Below, in pieces: positions 27,317 to 37,727 of a stretch of DNA of 64,000 nt. The translations under genes were made by a program, and so were the position numbers. How positions within the stretch are numbered: position 1 is the stretch's first letter; every line of letters begins with the position of its first letter. Below the pieces are notes generated by a model. It had not been told where the DNA came from. It ran no database searches and saw nothing but the letters and a program-made list of their open reading frames with translations. This DNA is from Candidatus Gastranaerophilales bacterium. Lineage in GTDB: Bacteria > Cyanobacteriota > Vampirovibrionia > Gastranaerophilales > Gastranaerophilaceae. Location: contig JAFYOU010000014.1 in the NCBI GenBank assembly GCA_017560095.1, positions 1 to 64,000 of the forward strand, written 5' to 3'.

Positions 27317-27787
27317 TTACTTTTGTTCTATTTTTTTAATAACATTTGTTGTAGATTTTCCTGCAACCAAATCAATAAATTCAACACATCCGCCATTCTT
27401 TATAACAATTTTTGCTTCTGGAAGTGTTTCAAGAGTATAATCTGCGCCTTTTGTGTAAATATTTGGTTTAATTTCATCCAATAAAGCCTCAGGTGTATCT
27501 TCATCAAATATCACAACATAATCAACAAACCCTAATTCAGATAACAATTCTGCTCTATCTGACTCATTGTTTATAGGACGAGATTCTCCTTTTAATCTTT
27601 TAACCGATGTATCTGAATTCAAGCCCACAATCAAAACATCGCCATATCTAGCTGATTCTTTTAAGTATCTTACGTGCCCAACATGTAAGATATCAAAACA
27701 ACCATTTGTAAATACTGATGTCTTACCTTGTTTTTTTAATTTAAGCGCCAATTTTCCGGCTTCTTTTCTAGCAATAACTTGTCCCAT
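27317..27787 (-). CDS. D-glycero-beta-D-manno-heptose 1-phosphate adenylyltransferase (RfaE2-type)
   Basis: Nucleotidyltransferase of the cytidylyltransferase fold, 156 aa. It has the nucleotide-binding FTNGCFDILHVGHVRYL, then ALLDEIKPNIYTKGADYT and AGKSTTNVI. It corresponds to the C-terminal half of HldE as a stand-alone gene, making ADP-heptose for the LPS core. No kinase half is in the window. It starts just after an intrinsic terminator, so it needs its own promoter. A related glycerol-3-phosphate cytidylyltransferase role is possible but the KGADYT motif favours the heptose enzyme. Confidence 0.85.
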   Translation of the reverse strand: MGQVIARKEAGKLALKLKKQGKTSVFTNGCFDILHVGHVRYLKESARYGDVLIVGLNSDTSVKRLKGESRPINNESDRAELLSELGFVDYVVIFDEDTPEALLDEIKPNIYTKGADYTLETLPEAKIVIKNGGCVEFIDLVAGKSTTNVIKKIEQK

Positions 27788-27798
27788 ATTCCCTCGCT

Positions 27799-27823
27799 TA
27801 AAAAGCCGCCAAGAAGGCGGCTT
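27799..27823 (-). terminator. Intrinsic terminator after the parvulin lipoprotein gene
   Basis: A perfect 8-bp stem (AAGCCGCC at 27803-27810, GGCGGCTT at 27816-27823) with a 5-nt loop is followed on the minus strand by a T run. It lies between the stop of the PPIase gene (27828) and the start of the heptose gene (27787), separating the two units. Confidence 0.9.
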
Positions 27824-27827
27824 ATAC

Positions 27828-28940
27828 CTATTTTTTTATTGCCTTTTTCTTTGATTCACTTGCTAAAGACTCTTGAATTTTCTTTTCTATGCTTGTTGGA
27901 TCTAAAGACGTATCAACAAATTCAATTTTAGCCTTATCTTTTAATCCCTTAATTAAATTATTAAATGCTTCAAATTTTGCTTTTTTAATCAAGAATTCTT
28001 TAATATCTGCTTTAACTGACGCAAAACTTTGAGTTTGAGCAGCTGATTTATCTTTAACGTAAATAATATGTGTTCCGAATTGCGATTTTACTAATGGACT
28101 AATTGTTCCAACTTTTTGACTAAATGCCATATCTCCAAATTCTTTAACAACCTGTTCTTTTATAATGTATCCCAAATCCCCACCCTTTTGAGCAGAACCT
28201 GGATCTTGAGAATATTCTTTAGCTAATTGAGCAAAATTTTTCGGATTATTAATTGCTTTTTGTCTAACTTCATTAGCTAATGCTTCAACTTTTGCTAATT
28301 CTTCTTTTGCTTTTCTTTCCACTTCTTCTTGTGATAAACTTGCATCTTTATCTGCAGCAACAATTGTTCTCTTGATAGATTCAATATTTGTGTCAAACAA
28401 AATATGAGAAGCTAATACTCTTTCCGGAAGGCTAAATTCTGATTTATTTTGTTTGTAAAAATTAGAAACATCGGAATCGCTAACTTTTATTTTTGCAATT
28501 GAATCAATTAACTTTGTAGTCTTAACTTCATTTGCCATATCTGAGTTCAATTTTTCTTGAGAAATACCATTTTCTTTTATTGCCTTATCGAATGCTTCTT
28601 TTGAACCCATTTGTTTGATAATTTGTTCTATTCTTCCTTTTATTTCTTCTTCACTCGCAGTAATATTTCTTTTTTCAAACTCTTCTTCTAAAAGCGCTCT
28701 CACAATAACATCGTTAACATACTTGCTTTTAATTGACAAAACAACATAACTATTATCTTTTTTTAAACCGTCTGGAAGATATTTAAGTTGTGAATTTTTA
28801 ATTTTGTTGTAATCATCATAAAATTCTGACTTTGTTACAACTTTATCATTAATCTTTATTGCAACACTATTATCTTTTGTGCAACCACAAAATAAAATCG
28901 CACCTGATAAAAAAGTTAGTGCTAATTTTGTAAACTTCAT
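27828..28940 (-). CDS. Parvulin-type peptidylprolyl isomerase lipoprotein (SurA/PrsA-like)
   Basis: Envelope foldase/chaperone. The N-terminus is a lipoprotein signal peptide (hydrophobic LALTFLSGAILFCG followed by C20). A helical SurA-N-like chaperone domain (about 25-160) is followed by a parvulin domain (LPERVLASHILFD ... NPKNFAQLAKEYSQDPGSAQKGGDLGYI ... FGTHIIYVKDK) interrupted by a Lys/Glu-rich helical insertion of about 40 residues. The 370-aa product ends with a basic tail. It follows mfd by 9 bp and closes the unit at a strong terminator. Confidence 0.9.
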   Translation of the reverse strand: MKFTKLALTFLSGAILFCGCTKDNSVAIKINDKVVTKSEFYDDYNKIKNSQLKYLPDGLKKDNSYVVLSIKSKYVNDVIVRALLEEEFEKRNITASEEEIKGRIEQIIKQMGSKEAFDKAIKENGISQEKLNSDMANEVKTTKLIDSIAKIKVSDSDVSNFYKQNKSEFSLPERVLASHILFDTNIESIKRTIVAADKDASLSQEEVERKAKEELAKVEALANEVRQKAINNPKNFAQLAKEYSQDPGSAQKGGDLGYIIKEQVVKEFGDMAFSQKVGTISPLVKSQFGTHIIYVKDKSAAQTQSFASVKADIKEFLIKKAKFEAFNNLIKGLKDKAKIEFVDTSLDPTSIEKKIQESLASESKKKAIKK

Positions 28941-28949
28941 AATATCTCC

Positions 28950-31900
28950 TTATTGATTAACTTTAAAATTTAAAATTACTTCAGAAATATAATAAAACAA
29001 ATCCGCCAATTTGTTAAATATTTCATCAAAATCATCTTCATTTTTATTCATAAGCAATATACCTTTTACTTTTTGCATATTTTTTGGTGGAGTCGAATAT
29101 GTAAAATATTTTATATATTTTGCTTCAATTTTTGTTTTTAAAATTATCCATTCTTGCATGGTAAATGGGGTATTGATTCTAATTTGATTCCCAACTTGGC
29201 GAACAGCTAAAATATTTGCATTTGTTGCCAAAATTCTTAATTTGATTAATTTAATTAAATTTTCAACACAAGTTGGAATCTTTGAAAATCTATCTTTTAA
29301 ACTTAATTCCATATTTTCAAGTTCCGCAATTGTTGAAACATCAGATAGTCTTTTATATTCAAGAATCTTTTGCTCATATGTTTGCGCCCATTCATCAGGA
29401 ATATAGGCATCTGCATTAATATCAATAATTGCAGGTTCTTTTTTGGATATAACCCGCTCTTCGTATGGATTTTTATTTTGCTTTTGTCTAATATCATCTA
29501 TGCATTCAGCTAGCAAATTACAGTATGTATCAAATCCAACAGACACCATTTGCCCATGCTGATGAGTACCCAAAATATTTCCAACACCACGAATTTCAAT
29601 ATCTCGAAGAGCAATTTGATATCCACTTCCGAGACTTGAAAAATCTTTAATTGACTCTAATCTTTTTCTTGCTTGCTCATTCAATTCTTTGCCTTTTTTA
29701 TAAAAACAAAAACAATATGCTTGCCTGTCAGATCTTCCAACTCTGCCTCTAAGCTGATAAAGTTGGGCAAGTCCAAAATTATCTGCATCATGGATAATTA
29801 TAGTATTGGCGTTTGGTATATCTAAACCTGATTCAATAATTGTTGTTGAAAGCAATACGTCATATTTTTTTTGCGCAAAATCACAAATAACTTCTTCCAA
29901 TTGCTTTTCAGGCATTTGCCCGTGTGCCACCGCAATTCTTGCATTAGGAACAACTTCACTCAATTTTTCCTTAAATTTATTTATTGTTTCAACACGATTA
30001 TATAAATAATAAACTTGTCCTTCTCTTTGCAATTCTTGATTTATAGCATTTTTTACGTAAGTTTCGCTAAACTCCCCAACATATGTTTTAATAGGAAGCC
30101 TATTTTTAGGTGGTGTATTGATAACCGATAAATCTTTTAAGCCAGACAAGGCCATATTTAAAGTTCTTGGAATGGGGGTTGCGCTAAGCGATAAAACATC
30201 TATATTTTCTTTAAATTTTTTTAATTTTTCTTTATGACGAACACCAAATTTATGTTCTTCATCAATTACCAATAACCCTAATTTTTTAAATTCTATATCA
30301 TCCGATAATAGCCGATGAGTTGCAACAACTACATCAATTTTACCTTCATTAATATCTATGACCACTTGTTTTTGTTCTTTTTTCGAACAAAACCTATTTA
30401 AAACCGCAATTTTAACATTGAAAGGCTCAAATCTTTCTTTTATTGTTTCAAAATGTTGCATGGTAAGAATTGTTGTAGGAGCAATTAATGCAGTTTGATA
30501 ACCAGACATAACTGCTTTAAACATAGCTCTAAGCGCAATTTCTGTTTTTCCAAAACCAACATCGGCACAAATTAACCTATCCATAGGCTTTGAATCTTCC
30601 ATATCTTTTTTGGTTTCAATAATAGCCTTCATTTGATCTATTGTTTCACTAAATTCAAAATTTTCTTCCATCTCATATTGCCAATTGGAATCAACTTCAA
30701 ATTCAATGCCTCTTGCCATCTTTCTTTTTGCGTATAAATCCAATAAATCATATGCAATTAATTCAACTTCTTTTTTGGCTTTAGTTTTTGTATTTTCCCA
30801 AGCACTTCCACCCATTTTAGATAATTTTGGTTTAGTGGCTCCAGAGCCCCTATACCTACAAAGCAAATTAATTTGTTCAGCAGGCATAAAAAGCTTATCT
30901 GTTCCTTGAAATTGAATTTCAAGATAATCTTTTTGATTATCATCAATAACTTGTTTAGATATTCCATTGTATATTCCAATCCCATGAACACTATGAACTA
31001 CATATTCACCTATTTTTATATCATTTATCGAATCTATAAAATCTTGAGTTTGTTTATTTAAATAATGTTTTTTTGTTGTAATATCACGATTATGCTGATT
31101 AAAAAGCTCTTTATCAGTCAAAATCAAAACTTTTTGTTCGTCTGATATAACACCGCCTGTTGAAATGTTCGAAAGATATGAAATATCCTCCGAAAAAATC
31201 TCTAACTCATCAAATATTTCTTTTAAACGGTTAGGGAAATTAGTGCAAATAAATATTTTATAGCTTTTATTTAAATATTCTTTTATAAATTTCTCAATTT
31301 TTTTTATGTCACAAGAAAAAATTGGAGGTAAACTTAAATCAAATTCTATGATTTTATCATAATCATCCTCTAAAAAATTATCTATGCCAATATTTTTAAA
31401 CTTTTTAATTTGCTTTTGAAATTCAAAAAAACTTGTATGGTTTAGTTTTTCAAGCGGTAATTTTAAATTAGATTTAACAGAATCATCATACTCTTGAACA
31501 TATTTTTCATCCAAATTTTTATATTTTGAATATATTTGACTTGATTCTTTAAATATTAAAATATAATCTTTAAAAAAATCTAAAACAGTTGAAGTCTCTT
31601 CAATAATATCGTTTATATAATACTCAATTCCTTCAAAATAACTCTGATTTTCATTTTTTTCTATTAATTCTTTTTTAATTTGTTCGATAAATTCGTTTTC
31701 GCTCTTAATTGAATTTATTTTTTTAATAAATTTATTTTGTCTTTCATTATCCAAAATAAATTTATAAAGAGGCAAAATTTTAGCTGACTCAACCTTTTTA
31801 AAGCTTTTTTGCGTATTTGGATTAAAATACCGTATATCTTCAATTGTATCAGCAAAAAATTCAATACGAATCGGATTATAATCAAGCCCGTAAATATCTA

Positions 31901-32408
31901 AAATATCTCCCCGAAGTGCAAATTCTCCAATATCAACAACATTTGCAACTCTCTTATACCCCAATTCTACAAGCTTTTTAACTATATTTTGATAATCAAT
32001 TTCATCATTTTTTTTAAATTCAACTACATTATTTTTATAAAACTCAATGCTTGCATATTTTTCAAGAAGGGACTTAACAGGAGCAAAAACAATATCGGGT
32101 TTATCAAGGAAAATATTAATTTGTTCTTGATAAATATAGTAATTTTTTTCTAATTCGCTATATAAACCAATTTCTTGACTAACCAAAACTTCGCTTTTCA
32201 ATTCAAGCAAAATTTCAAGATCTTTTTGCGCTTTGAGCGCAGTTTGCTCATCCAGCGTAATATATAAAACTTTTTTTCCTTTGGAAACAAGATTTTTAAT
32301 CAAAAATAAATCAAAAGGAGACAATAACCCCGACAACACAAGACGATATTTGGAGTTTGATTTAATAAAATCATCTACAAAATTAAATTTTACAGAATTG
32401 AAAACCAT
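28950..32408 (-). CDS. mfd: Transcription-repair coupling factor Mfd
   Basis: DNA translocase that removes stalled RNA polymerase and recruits UvrA. The 1152-aa protein has the UvrB-homology N-terminal region (LSGLLSPFDLFLIKNL), the RNA polymerase-interacting domain (GEYVVHSVHGIGIYNG), helicase motifs (DRLICADVGFGKTEIA, Walker B DEEHKFGVRHKE, LSATPIPRTLNM, QLRGRVGRSDRQAY) and the C-terminal D7 domain. Adjacent to the acyltransferase gene (TAAATG junction) and followed 9 bp later by the PPIase gene. Confidence 0.97.
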   Translation of the reverse strand: MVFNSVKFNFVDDFIKSNSKYRLVLSGLLSPFDLFLIKNLVSKGKKVLYITLDEQTALKAQKDLEILLELKSEVLVSQEIGLYSELEKNYYIYQEQINIFLDKPDIVFAPVKSLLEKYASIEFYKNNVVEFKKNDEIDYQNIVKKLVELGYKRVANVVDIGEFALRGDILDIYGLDYNPIRIEFFADTIEDIRYFNPNTQKSFKKVESAKILPLYKFILDNERQNKFIKKINSIKSENEFIEQIKKELIEKNENQSYFEGIEYYINDIIEETSTVLDFFKDYILIFKESSQIYSKYKNLDEKYVQEYDDSVKSNLKLPLEKLNHTSFFEFQKQIKKFKNIGIDNFLEDDYDKIIEFDLSLPPIFSCDIKKIEKFIKEYLNKSYKIFICTNFPNRLKEIFDELEIFSEDISYLSNISTGGVISDEQKVLILTDKELFNQHNRDITTKKHYLNKQTQDFIDSINDIKIGEYVVHSVHGIGIYNGISKQVIDDNQKDYLEIQFQGTDKLFMPAEQINLLCRYRGSGATKPKLSKMGGSAWENTKTKAKKEVELIAYDLLDLYAKRKMARGIEFEVDSNWQYEMEENFEFSETIDQMKAIIETKKDMEDSKPMDRLICADVGFGKTEIALRAMFKAVMSGYQTALIAPTTILTMQHFETIKERFEPFNVKIAVLNRFCSKKEQKQVVIDINEGKIDVVVATHRLLSDDIEFKKLGLLVIDEEHKFGVRHKEKLKKFKENIDVLSLSATPIPRTLNMALSGLKDLSVINTPPKNRLPIKTYVGEFSETYVKNAINQELQREGQVYYLYNRVETINKFKEKLSEVVPNARIAVAHGQMPEKQLEEVICDFAQKKYDVLLSTTIIESGLDIPNANTIIIHDADNFGLAQLYQLRGRVGRSDRQAYCFCFYKKGKELNEQARKRLESIKDFSSLGSGYQIALRDIEIRGVGNILGTHQHGQMVSVGFDTYCNLLAECIDDIRQKQNKNPYEERVISKKEPAIIDINADAYIPDEWAQTYEQKILEYKRLSDVSTIAELENMELSLKDRFSKIPTCVENLIKLIKLRILATNANILAVRQVGNQIRINTPFTMQEWIILKTKIEAKYIKYFTYSTPPKNMQKVKGILLMNKNEDDFDEIFNKLADLFYYISEVILNFKVNQ

Positions 32409-33239
32409 TTACTGCTTATTATCGTCTTTCATTCCTATGTTTTTTAAACGACGCTCAATATCTCTCCACCAACTAAGCTTCTCTTTAAAAAGATATCTGT
32501 AGCCTTGAAAATCTCCGCTTGAAATTTGATCATGTTGATTTATGCAAAATTCTTCAAAACTTTTGCTTAAATTTGCACAAAATTCTTTTCTATCTTGTTT
32601 AAATTCATAAAAAGTTTGAACTTTACCAATTTCTATTATGACTTCTGGTTTGTCTTGCCTCAAGAAAGAATAATCAACACTAATTGGTGCAATATTAATC
32701 CCGCCATATTGCTTTATAGCATTTTCAATTAAATACGCAATCCCTGTCTGGAATTTTTTATTTTTATTTCTTGGTGGCCTAATTATTCCTTCAGCAAAAA
32801 GCCAAAAATAAATATCCGGAGCATTTAATGTTGTTGCAGCATATTTTAGCGATTTCATGGCATCCTGTGCTGTTTTTTTATTAATCGGAAAGCAACCAAT
32901 ATACTGAAACAAAGGAAATCTATTCATCTCTTCAATCATAAGACGGAGTTTACCTTTTAGGACTCTTCTTACAATTGTATAGCCAATAATTCCATCCCAC
33001 CAATTACTGTGATTAACATAAAAAATAGTAGCTTTTGTCTTGTCTCGATTTTCAAGATTATCTATTCCTTTATACATCAAAGAATGAAATCTAGCTTTTA
33101 CCATTTTGCCAAAAACATATTTTGCAACCATATGCCAAAAAGGATTATCTTTTGCTGTTCTAAATTTTTCTTTTCTGTTTCTTAAAATAGTTGGAGGTGT
33201 TTCACAGTACAAATGCTTTGGCGTTTGAATCGTTTCCAT
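32409..33239 (-). CDS. PlsC-like lysophospholipid acyltransferase
   Basis: Membrane-associated 1-acylglycerol-3-phosphate O-acyltransferase family member. It has the HX4D active site as NHSNWWD, the motif MNRFPLFQYIGCFPI, the FAEGIIRPP motif (matching FPEGTRS in classical PlsC, with A for P and I for T) and a GIAYLIENA region. 276 aa. No clear TM segment is seen. It is adjacent to mfd, with a TAAATG junction. The altered third motif leaves the acyl acceptor uncertain. Confidence 0.8.
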   Translation of the reverse strand: METIQTPKHLYCETPPTILRNRKEKFRTAKDNPFWHMVAKYVFGKMVKARFHSLMYKGIDNLENRDKTKATIFYVNHSNWWDGIIGYTIVRRVLKGKLRLMIEEMNRFPLFQYIGCFPINKKTAQDAMKSLKYAATTLNAPDIYFWLFAEGIIRPPRNKNKKFQTGIAYLIENAIKQYGGINIAPISVDYSFLRQDKPEVIIEIGKVQTFYEFKQDRKEFCANLSKSFEEFCINQHDQISSGDFQGYRYLFKEKLSWWRDIERRLKNIGMKDDNKQ

Positions 33240-33243
33240 AACT

Positions 33244-36200
33244 TTACTTATCCTCTATTATTCTATTTAATTGGCAGTGCGCTTTAAAAGATGTAAGCTT
33301 CTTCTCAATTTTTCTTGTGTGATTTACCAAATTCAGTTTTTTAGACAAATCAATAGTTTTATCATACATTTTTATAACATTTTGAGCATATTCTGGTTTT
33401 TTATTATCCGATAAATCAGCGATTTTTTCTTGTGCAATCATTGCTTTTAAAGTATTCAACTTCACTTGCAAATATAACAACTCTTGAGCATTTGCACTTT
33501 GAAGCGCTAAATCACAATACATTTGAGCATTTTCTCTATCATTCAATTGCAAATATGCTTTCGCTAATAATTCTTGGAATAAAATTTTAAAATAATGATT
33601 ATTATTTTGTGCATTTTCACATATTTTTACAGCCTTTTCGCATATTTCAATACAATAAGTATCTGCTTTATTAACTGCTGTTGCAGCTGCACTAATATAC
33701 CAAGCTAGCAATGCACCGAATGCAATTTTTTTGCTTGAAAAATATTGCATTTGTTCAGTTGCAATTTCTATTGCTTTAACATAAGACTTTTCTTCAAGCA
33801 TAACAAAAGCAAGAAGGGTTTTTGTGAAATTTTTCGCAACTTCATTATCATAATTATTTGCATATGTCGTCGCTTCAAATAAATCTTCTTTTACCGTATC
33901 AAAATCATATCTTAAAATTTTATTGATTAAACTTATTATATTCCAATCGCATACAAAATCAGGACTATCAACGATATATGTATATTCTTTAGCCATATTT
34001 TGTAAAATTGCATCCGATTCATCAAAAAAACCTCTTGAAGTATTTGCCATCGCATCAGCAAATGCTAATTTAACTCTTAATACATCGACTCTTACGCCTT
34101 TTTCTTTTTGAAGAACTTTATCAATTTCACTAATTAATTCAAAAGCAGTGGCCGATCCTTGTTGAGCATAACTTTGCGCCAAAATTATATTTGATTCAAT
34201 CCAAGCATAAAAAATTTCAGTTTGACTAATCCATTTATGCTTTGAAAAGAAATTTAAATGCTTTTCTAAAGTTGGAGTAATTTCAGTGTTTACCAAGCTT
34301 GAAATTTCTTGCCAAGAACCAAGCTTCAAGAGAGCTTCTAATTTTCTTGTTTTAATTAATGCTATTTGTAGTTCTGTTGTTGATCTTTTTTCTGTCTTAT
34401 CTGCTTTACTAAAGAAATTTAAAACATTATCCACAACCTCAACAACGCCCGTATAATCTTGTGTTAAGTATGCACTTTTTACCAAGAAACCAGATAATTC
34501 AATTATCTTATTTGTATCATTATTCTTTTGGGCAGCAGCTATAGCATTTGATAAATAATCTTTTGCCTCTATTGGATTTTTATCATAGATAAGCTTTCCT
34601 AAACGTTCACAAATATTATTTTTTGTATATTCAAAACTATCCAGCTTTACATTTTCAAGCAAAATTAAGCTTTGTTTTTGCGCCATCGCATAAATATTAA
34701 TATCACCAATATAGCTTGCATATTGCAGATTTTTTGTCCACAAATTATATGCTAATTCTTTATTTCCAATTACTTGCGCTAAAATCGGACAAATTAAAGG
34801 AGTAGAAATAGTTTTATCACTTAATTCTAATAATAATTTTTTAGCATCTTCTTTGATTAAATCTTCTTCTTTCGCTTTTATATAACAATAAGACCAAGTG
34901 AGTGAATTTTTAAAGCCATATATGTCATCAACTTTTCTTTTTAAGTATCCTTTTTTATCTAAAAATCCGACAATTTCAAAAAACTCATTTTCTGTTAATT
35001 GAAAAATTCCCGCCAAAAGTCTATAATCAAGCTTGTCACCCAATAATGATGCAACATTTAAGAAGATATATTCTTTTTCGTTATTTTCTTTTAAGAATTC
35101 CAATCTCTCACAAAAACACTTTTCAAGAGTGTTAGGAATTTGCATATCTATATATTCTTTATTGAATTTAACAATTTTATCCTGAAGAACAATGATTTTT
35201 CTTTCAAATAAATATTGAAGCATTTGTTCAATATAAGCAATATTTCCTTGAGCATTATATGCAATATGAGATAAAATCTCATTTGGAATTTCGCAATCTT
35301 CGCCCAACACTTTTTTAATGAAAATTTTACTTTCGGAAGTATTGTAGCTTCTAAGAGAAATATTTAAGCAATTGTTATTATTTAACTTACTTGTTTGAAA
35401 ATACATTGAAATCGAATGCTGATTTTTATATCCCAAAACCATTTTTGCATCACGTTCAAAATAATTTTCATTAACAAGATATTTTAAAAATCCATAAGAT
35501 GATTCATCAATTAAATCAAAATCATCAATAATAAAAATGACATTTTTCTTTTGTTTAATATAATCGAAAACATCTTTTAAATATCTATAAGTTATTTCTT
35601 TGTTAATCAAAATATTTTCAAAGAAATCTTTTTTCATTGGATATATTATGTTTGCAAGTGTTTCAAGTTTTTCTATATCAATTTTATCAAGTTGAAGTCT
35701 ATCCAAAACCTTTTTTTCAAAGCCTTGAATATTGAAATCTTCTCTCAAGACCGAAGGGCAATTAAAAAGAGTCGCAAAAAAGCTTTGAATCAATCCATAA
35801 GGACTAACTTGGGTCAAAGCGCTACATTGCGCATGGAAAACAACAGTGTTTTCAGGTTTAGCCAAATAAAGCTTATTATATAAATCATTCAACAAATGAG
35901 TTTTGCCAGCTCCCCTTTGAGCATTCACAGAAATTGCCCTAATTAAACTAGTGTTATCCGACAAACTTTCAAGCATCATTGCAAGAGCTTTATCGTATTT
36001 AACATCTTGAGCTTGCTCAAAAACAGGTTTTGCATCAAGAAAAATCATTTTGTAAGAATTGGCAGCAATTTTAATTAACGACAGCTCTGAACTTAAACGA
36101 GAATATGTGCCACTAGAAACAATAACATCTTTATCAGAGCCATGTTTTAATTGCGATACTTCGTGATTTTCCATCACTTCTTCTTGTGTTGCAATTGCAA

Positions 36201-36834
36201 ATTTATAAGACAAACCACTATTTAGCTTCTTTTCTAAAATTTGATTAAATTTCGCAAACTCTTCTTCAAATTGATTAATTTTATCTAAAATTTTTGTAGA
36301 TTTTGTATAATCAAACTTAAACATTACAACATGGGAATCAACAAAATCACACTGAACACCAAAAGAAATCTTAATTGTTGTTTTGATATTTTGGATTACC
36401 TCATGTTCAAATTCTTTTTTATTATATTTTTCAAATACTTTATCTAAATTGATAAAATCTATATAAAACAAAAGTGGTTTTGTTTCATCTTTTTTATCAC
36501 TAGGAACATCCTTTATTTTTGCCTGTGTAATTTTATTTTGACTTAAATTGATTTTTTTTCTAGAACCTTCAACGGCCAAATTATTTATTTTGTCTATTTT
36601 GCCTTCATTTTTAAATTTATAATTACATTTTCTGCAAGCTGAACTTGCCACAAAATTTGCAGTTTTGCATTCTGGACAAAATTTAACAAACGTATGCCCA
36701 CAATCTTTGCATTTTACAGAGCCAATTCTTGTTAAGGAATTGCATTTGGGGCATTTAAAAATCAATTTTAATTTACATTTTGGACAAGTTGCGTCTTCTT
36801 TTGACACTTTAGTCTTACATTTTGGACAAATCAA
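33244..36834 (-). CDS. Multi-domain zinc-ribbon / cyclase-like / STAND ATPase / TPR protein
   Basis: 1196 aa. Six CxxC pairs in residues 3-72 make three zinc ribbons. Residues about 115-290 look like a class III nucleotide cyclase fold (LLFYIDFINLDKVFEKY ... GLSYKFAIATQ) without obvious catalytic Asp pairs. Then comes an AAA/STAND ATPase with Walker A RGAGKT (307-312), Walker B VIFIIDDFDLID, and a long helical region of TPR-like repeats to the C-terminus. This resembles the AAA-TPR class of signal-transduction ATPases usually ending in a DNA-binding domain, but no HTH is visible. It starts the 1196-acyltransferase-mfd-PPIase run. Function unknown; scaffold or signal integration is inference. 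Confidence 0.65.
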   Translation of the reverse strand: MICPKCKTKVSKEDATCPKCKLKLIFKCPKCNSLTRIGSVKCKDCGHTFVKFCPECKTANFVASSACRKCNYKFKNEGKIDKINNLAVEGSRKKINLSQNKITQAKIKDVPSDKKDETKPLLFYIDFINLDKVFEKYNKKEFEHEVIQNIKTTIKISFGVQCDFVDSHVVMFKFDYTKSTKILDKINQFEEEFAKFNQILEKKLNSGLSYKFAIATQEEVMENHEVSQLKHGSDKDVIVSSGTYSRLSSELSLIKIAANSYKMIFLDAKPVFEQAQDVKYDKALAMMLESLSDNTSLIRAISVNAQRGAGKTHLLNDLYNKLYLAKPENTVVFHAQCSALTQVSPYGLIQSFFATLFNCPSVLREDFNIQGFEKKVLDRLQLDKIDIEKLETLANIIYPMKKDFFENILINKEITYRYLKDVFDYIKQKKNVIFIIDDFDLIDESSYGFLKYLVNENYFERDAKMVLGYKNQHSISMYFQTSKLNNNNCLNISLRSYNTSESKIFIKKVLGEDCEIPNEILSHIAYNAQGNIAYIEQMLQYLFERKIIVLQDKIVKFNKEYIDMQIPNTLEKCFCERLEFLKENNEKEYIFLNVASLLGDKLDYRLLAGIFQLTENEFFEIVGFLDKKGYLKRKVDDIYGFKNSLTWSYCYIKAKEEDLIKEDAKKLLLELSDKTISTPLICPILAQVIGNKELAYNLWTKNLQYASYIGDINIYAMAQKQSLILLENVKLDSFEYTKNNICERLGKLIYDKNPIEAKDYLSNAIAAAQKNNDTNKIIELSGFLVKSAYLTQDYTGVVEVVDNVLNFFSKADKTEKRSTTELQIALIKTRKLEALLKLGSWQEISSLVNTEITPTLEKHLNFFSKHKWISQTEIFYAWIESNIILAQSYAQQGSATAFELISEIDKVLQKEKGVRVDVLRVKLAFADAMANTSRGFFDESDAILQNMAKEYTYIVDSPDFVCDWNIISLINKILRYDFDTVKEDLFEATTYANNYDNEVAKNFTKTLLAFVMLEEKSYVKAIEIATEQMQYFSSKKIAFGALLAWYISAAATAVNKADTYCIEICEKAVKICENAQNNNHYFKILFQELLAKAYLQLNDRENAQMYCDLALQSANAQELLYLQVKLNTLKAMIAQEKIADLSDNKKPEYAQNVIKMYDKTIDLSKKLNLVNHTRKIEKKLTSFKAHCQLNRIIEDK

Positions 36835-36962
36835 AATATATATATCTCAACTTTTTGTAACACTGCTGACAAAATTATAATACAAAACATGAGTTTTGAA
36901 TATTTAATGTAAACTTTGTAAATTTTTTATCTAGATAAAATTTGATGTAGTAAAATAAAACT

Positions 36963-37670
36963 ATGAAATTAGGAGTTAATATTGATCATATCGCAACACT
37001 CAGAAACGCTCGTGGCGGAATTGAACCAAGCATTATCGAAGCTGCAAAAATTGCACTAAAAGAAAATATTCTAGCTCTTACAATGCACCTAAGAGAAGAT
37101 AGGCGCCATATTAAAGACGAAGACTTATATGAAGTAAAAAAACTTGGTGCAAAAATAAATCTTGAAATGGCAGCGACAGAAGAAATTCAAAAAATTGCAC
37201 TTGATTTAAAACCCTATAGTGTTTGCATTGTTCCTGAACGTCGTCAAGAAATTACAACCGAAGGCGGGCTTGATGTTGCAGGACAAAAAGAATATTTAAA
37301 AGAATACATTAAACCATTAAAAAATGCCGGTATTTTGGTAAGTATGTTTATTGATGCGCACCCAGCTCAAGTTGAAGCTTCAAGCTATATAGGTGCTGAT
37401 TATATTGAAATGCATACAGGTTGTTTTACTCACGCTTTTGAAAAAGGTGATTTTGAAAACGAATTAGAAAAATTAAAATCAGCTGCAAAATTAGCTCAAA
37501 GTTTAGGTTTAAAAGTAAACGCTGGTCACGGTTTAAACTATGAAAATGTTTATCTAATGAAAGAAATTGAAGGTCTCTGCGAACTAAATATTGGTCATTC
37601 AATTATTTCTAAAGCGGTTTTTGATGGGTTGCAAGCTTCAATTAAAAAAATGCTTGAATTAATAAAATAA
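36963..37670 (+). CDS. pdxJ: Pyridoxine 5'-phosphate synthase PdxJ
   Basis: Condenses 1-deoxy-xylulose 5-phosphate with 3-amino-2-oxopropyl phosphate in the DXP-dependent vitamin B6 route. TIM barrel, 235 aa, with the family N-terminus (LGVNIDHIATLRNARGG), the MHLREDRRHI loop, IVPERRQEITTEGGLD, EMHTGCF and the final VNAGHGLNYENV and LNIGHSI motifs. No Shine-Dalgarno sequence is apparent, and a TAAAAT box (36951-36956) lies 7 bp before the ATG, so leaderless translation is possible. Confidence 0.96.
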   Translation: MKLGVNIDHIATLRNARGGIEPSIIEAAKIALKENILALTMHLREDRRHIKDEDLYEVKKLGAKINLEMAATEEIQKIALDLKPYSVCIVPERRQEITTEGGLDVAGQKEYLKEYIKPLKNAGILVSMFIDAHPAQVEASSYIGADYIEMHTGCFTHAFEKGDFENELEKLKSAAKLAQSLGLKVNAGHGLNYENVYLMKEIEGLCELNIGHSIISKAVFDGLQASIKKMLELIK

Positions 37671-37727
37671 TAGGCAATTTTTTTCCTTCATACGTTTTTA
37701 AATATTTGTAGTATAGAAAGATTAATA

